NCBI GenBank assembly: GCA_910578555.1
Contig: CAJTPS010000004.1
Location: 180,215-244,214, forward strand
Direction: 5' to 3'
DNA: 64,000 nt
Source of the DNA: an uncultured Lachnospiraceae bacterium
GTDB lineage: Bacteria; Bacillota; Clostridia; Lachnospirales; Lachnospiraceae
This document shows, one piece after another, positions 62,088 to 64,000 of the stretch. The first letter of the stretch is position 1, and each line of letters opens with the position of its first letter. A program made the translations under genes and the position numbers. The notes under the pieces were generated by a model. It did not search any database. It was given only the letters and a program-made list of their open reading frames with translations, and was not told the origin of the DNA.

Positions 62088-63836
62088 CTACTTTAGAACC
62101 GCCTTGCCATCAGCCACCCGGTAAACCATATCGCATTTCTCGATCGTCTGCAGCCTGTGCGCAATAATAATCAACGTCTTGCGCCCGTGCAGTCTGTTAA
62201 TGGAATCCATGATGGCCGCCTCCGTCTCATTGTCAAGCGCCGACGTGGCTTCATCTAACACCAGCACCTCCGGGTCCTCGAAGAGCGCTCTGGCAATGCC
62301 GATCCTCTGCCGCTGTCCGCCTGACAGACGTATCCCCCGCTCACCGATGCTCGTATCCAGACCTTCCGGAAGTCCTCTCACGAACTCGTCAAGCTGCGCC
62401 TCCTTAAGTGCCTCCCACACCTTGCTGTCATCTATATCCTCGTCCGGACAGCCAAACGCCACATTTCTACGAATCGTAGAATCGATCATAAAGATCGTCT
62501 GCGGGATATAGCCGATATTCTTAAGCCAGGAGGCATAATGATCGCGCACTTCCACGCCGTCCGCAAGAATACTGCCCGTCTCGATCTGCAGCAGTCCCAG
62601 CAGAATGTCCACCACAGTCGTCTTGCCCGCGCCGGAAGTCCCCACGATTCCCACCGACTTGCCGACAGGTATGGTCATATCGGCGTGGTCGAAAATCAGC
62701 ACGTCCGTGTTGGGATATTTATAGGTAATATCTTTCAGCACAATATCCCTTTTAATCTCCATCTTCTCCACGTCGATCTTTCTCTGATAAGCTTCCTCGT
62801 CGTAATCAATGTTCTCGTCCCGGATCTCCTCCTGCAGATTGTCGCTCACGCCCATGAAGAACGGCTCGAAATATGAGATGGAGGTCAGATGATTATTGAT
62901 CCTGTTGGCACAGGGAATCAGCCGCATCGCCACCATGGCCAGCAGTGTGATCTGCGGCAGAATATCCATCGCGCCTGTTCCGCCGATGATCTGAACCATC
63001 AGATACAGCACCATGCTTGCGATCGCCATCGTCTCGATCAGCAGCCTAGGCGTGGCATTGTAGAGATTGTACCGCTGTACCGCGCCGACATATCCGGCAC
63101 CGCATTTGGAATACTCGTTGATAAAATAATTCTCTTTACGGGCAATCTTGATCTCCTTGATTCCCATGACCGACTGATCGATCCATTTATAAAGCCCGCT
63201 GTAATAATCCTGATTCTCTTCTCCGGCTTTCTTCATGATCGGCTTTAGAATGCACATGATAACCAGTAATGCTACGAGAAGAACCACCGTCACCGTTATG
63301 CTCATCCAGACGTCCGCCACCAGACTTACGACCACCAGACAGACAAATACGATGCTTTCGCTGATCAACTGCAAAAGCGACAGGATCAGCCCGTACATGT
63401 TATTGACATCCGATGTGATATTGCGCTGGATCACTGCGGTATCGGCATTCAGGTAATACTCATAGGGACGCTCCATGAAATTGATCATCATTCTTCTGGA
63501 AGTGGCAAACTGATTCGTATAGACGAACTTAAGCTGAATCTTCTGCTGGAAAAAAAGGAAAATATTCTTGGCCGCAAACACCACAATCAGCCCGGTCATG
63601 ACGATGATCGTCAGATCCCTGCTGTTGTCCGTATGAAAAATTCTGCAGATGACCTGCAGATACACATGGTTCTCGATCGCATTCTCCTCTAGCACCACGT
63701 TCATGACCGGATAGATCATGGAGACGCCCAGCGTCTCTAAAACCGCCCCGATCAGCATAAGAAAGACAAGCAGCACCATCTTGCGCTTCTGCCGCCCGTC
63801 CAATAGAATCATCAGTTTTCTGTATATTTTCACCAT
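62088..63836 (-). CDS. PglK-like ABC exporter/flippase, first gene of the locus
   Basis: 582 residues from the ATG before VKIYRKL, which lies downstream of a candidate promoter. The same frame runs up to 63974 but would then span that promoter. A six-helix transmembrane domain to about 330, with GAVLETLGVSMIYPVMNVVL in helix 1, then an ATPase with GTSGAGKTT, LSGGQRQRIG, LVLDEATSALD and IIAHR. A paralog of the exporter at 12920, and both match PglK. It should move lipid-linked oligosaccharide to the outer face. A 150-base spacer separates it from the GtrA gene. Confidence 0.87.
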   Translation of the reverse strand: MVKIYRKLMILLDGRQKRKMVLLVFLMLIGAVLETLGVSMIYPVMNVVLEENAIENHVYLQVICRIFHTDNSRDLTIIVMTGLIVVFAAKNIFLFFQQKIQLKFVYTNQFATSRRMMINFMERPYEYYLNADTAVIQRNITSDVNNMYGLILSLLQLISESIVFVCLVVVSLVADVWMSITVTVVLLVALLVIMCILKPIMKKAGEENQDYYSGLYKWIDQSVMGIKEIKIARKENYFINEYSKCGAGYVGAVQRYNLYNATPRLLIETMAIASMVLYLMVQIIGGTGAMDILPQITLLAMVAMRLIPCANRINNHLTSISYFEPFFMGVSDNLQEEIRDENIDYDEEAYQRKIDVEKMEIKRDIVLKDITYKYPNTDVLIFDHADMTIPVGKSVGIVGTSGAGKTTVVDILLGLLQIETGSILADGVEVRDHYASWLKNIGYIPQTIFMIDSTIRRNVAFGCPDEDIDDSKVWEALKEAQLDEFVRGLPEGLDTSIGERGIRLSGGQRQRIGIARALFEDPEVLVLDEATSALDNETEAAIMDSINRLHGRKTLIIIAHRLQTIEKCDMVYRVADGKAVLK

Positions 63837-63898
63837 AACCGCCGCGTGCCCTTTCCAGATTCCAAGCGTCTGTGTGCAGTAATACAAAATATCATTAT

Positions 63899-63928
63899 AT
63901 TTTAACACAGGAATGGAAGAAATTGCAA
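63899..63928 (-). promoter_or_regulatory. Candidate promoter at the head of the glycan locus
   Basis: TTGCAA (63923-63928), 18 bases, TAAAAT (63899-63904) with an extended-10 TG, on the minus strand about 62 bases before the exporter's ATG. A TATAAT a few bases downstream is too far from the -35 to be the partner. The last 26 bases of the window are AT-rich and show no gene. Confidence 0.5.
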
Positions 63929-64000
63929 ATAAAGGATGCGCGTGCCAGCTCTGAAAGGTAAATCCATTTATCACCTCTCCAAGTTGCCTAAATTATAAAA

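Noticed and set aside
63837..63974. Longer start for the first ABC exporter
   Set aside because: It would place a candidate promoter inside the coding sequence and add 46 residues with no similarity to exporters.

Overview
The window looks like a Firmicutes chromosome, most likely a gut Lachnospiraceae-type Clostridium. The evidence is strong AGGAGG-type ribosome binding sites, frequent TTG/GTG starts, a huge secreted starch-degrading enzyme with Lachnospiraceae-style modules, and a Gram-positive Dlt-like acylation module. No rRNA, tRNA, CRISPR array or intact transposon was seen. The genus is not determinable from the sequence alone.

Layout. Bases 1-5704 (minus strand) carry most of a secreted multimodular GH13 amylase, cut at its C-terminus by the window edge. 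An AT-rich gap and a plus-strand PemK/MazF-like toxin gene with an apparent one-base frameshift follow (6120-6877). From about 7.1 kb to 63.8 kb everything is one minus-strand surface-glycan locus of 44 protein genes, transcribed from high to low coordinates, often with 1-13 base overlaps (ATGA or TTGA couplings). Candidate promoters lie at the head of the locus (63.9 kb) and internally (51.7 kb and 24.2 kb).

How the locus seems to work. (1) Precursors: a PglF-like dehydratase and PglE-like aminotransferase would make a UDP-4-amino-4,6-dideoxy sugar. A TviB/WbpA-type dehydrogenase and TviC/WbpP-type epimerase would give a UDP-N-acetylhexosaminuronic acid. RffA (WecE) plus a GNAT acetyltransferase suggest Fuc4NAc. 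Two AsnB-type amidotransferases could turn uronic acids into uronamides. (2) Assembly: a PglC-type phosphoglycosyl transferase starts the lipid-linked glycan, followed by GT4, GT2, GT10, GT11, GT17-like and DUF5672 enzymes. Two PglK-like ABC exporters, one at the head and one near the tail, replace a Wzx flippase. (3) Outer-face steps: a GtrA protein, a GtrB-like polyprenyl-phosphate glycosyltransferase, seven large polytopic proteins of GT-C-like appearance and two Wzy/WaaL-like proteins. (4) Decoration: an acyltransferase-3 protein, a NodB-fold WbmS-like protein, two formyltransferases and two membrane-anchored SGNH proteins.

The most unusual part is 25.5-31 kb. It holds a DltA-like amino-acid adenylating ligase, a stand-alone formyltransferase with an intact Asn-His-Asp triad, a DltC-like carrier protein, a DltB-like MBOAT and a DltD-like SGNH protein in consecutive genes. 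This reads as a Dlt-type system that may transfer an N-formylated aminoacyl group to the exported glycan. I know of no described system with this gene set; the function is inference.
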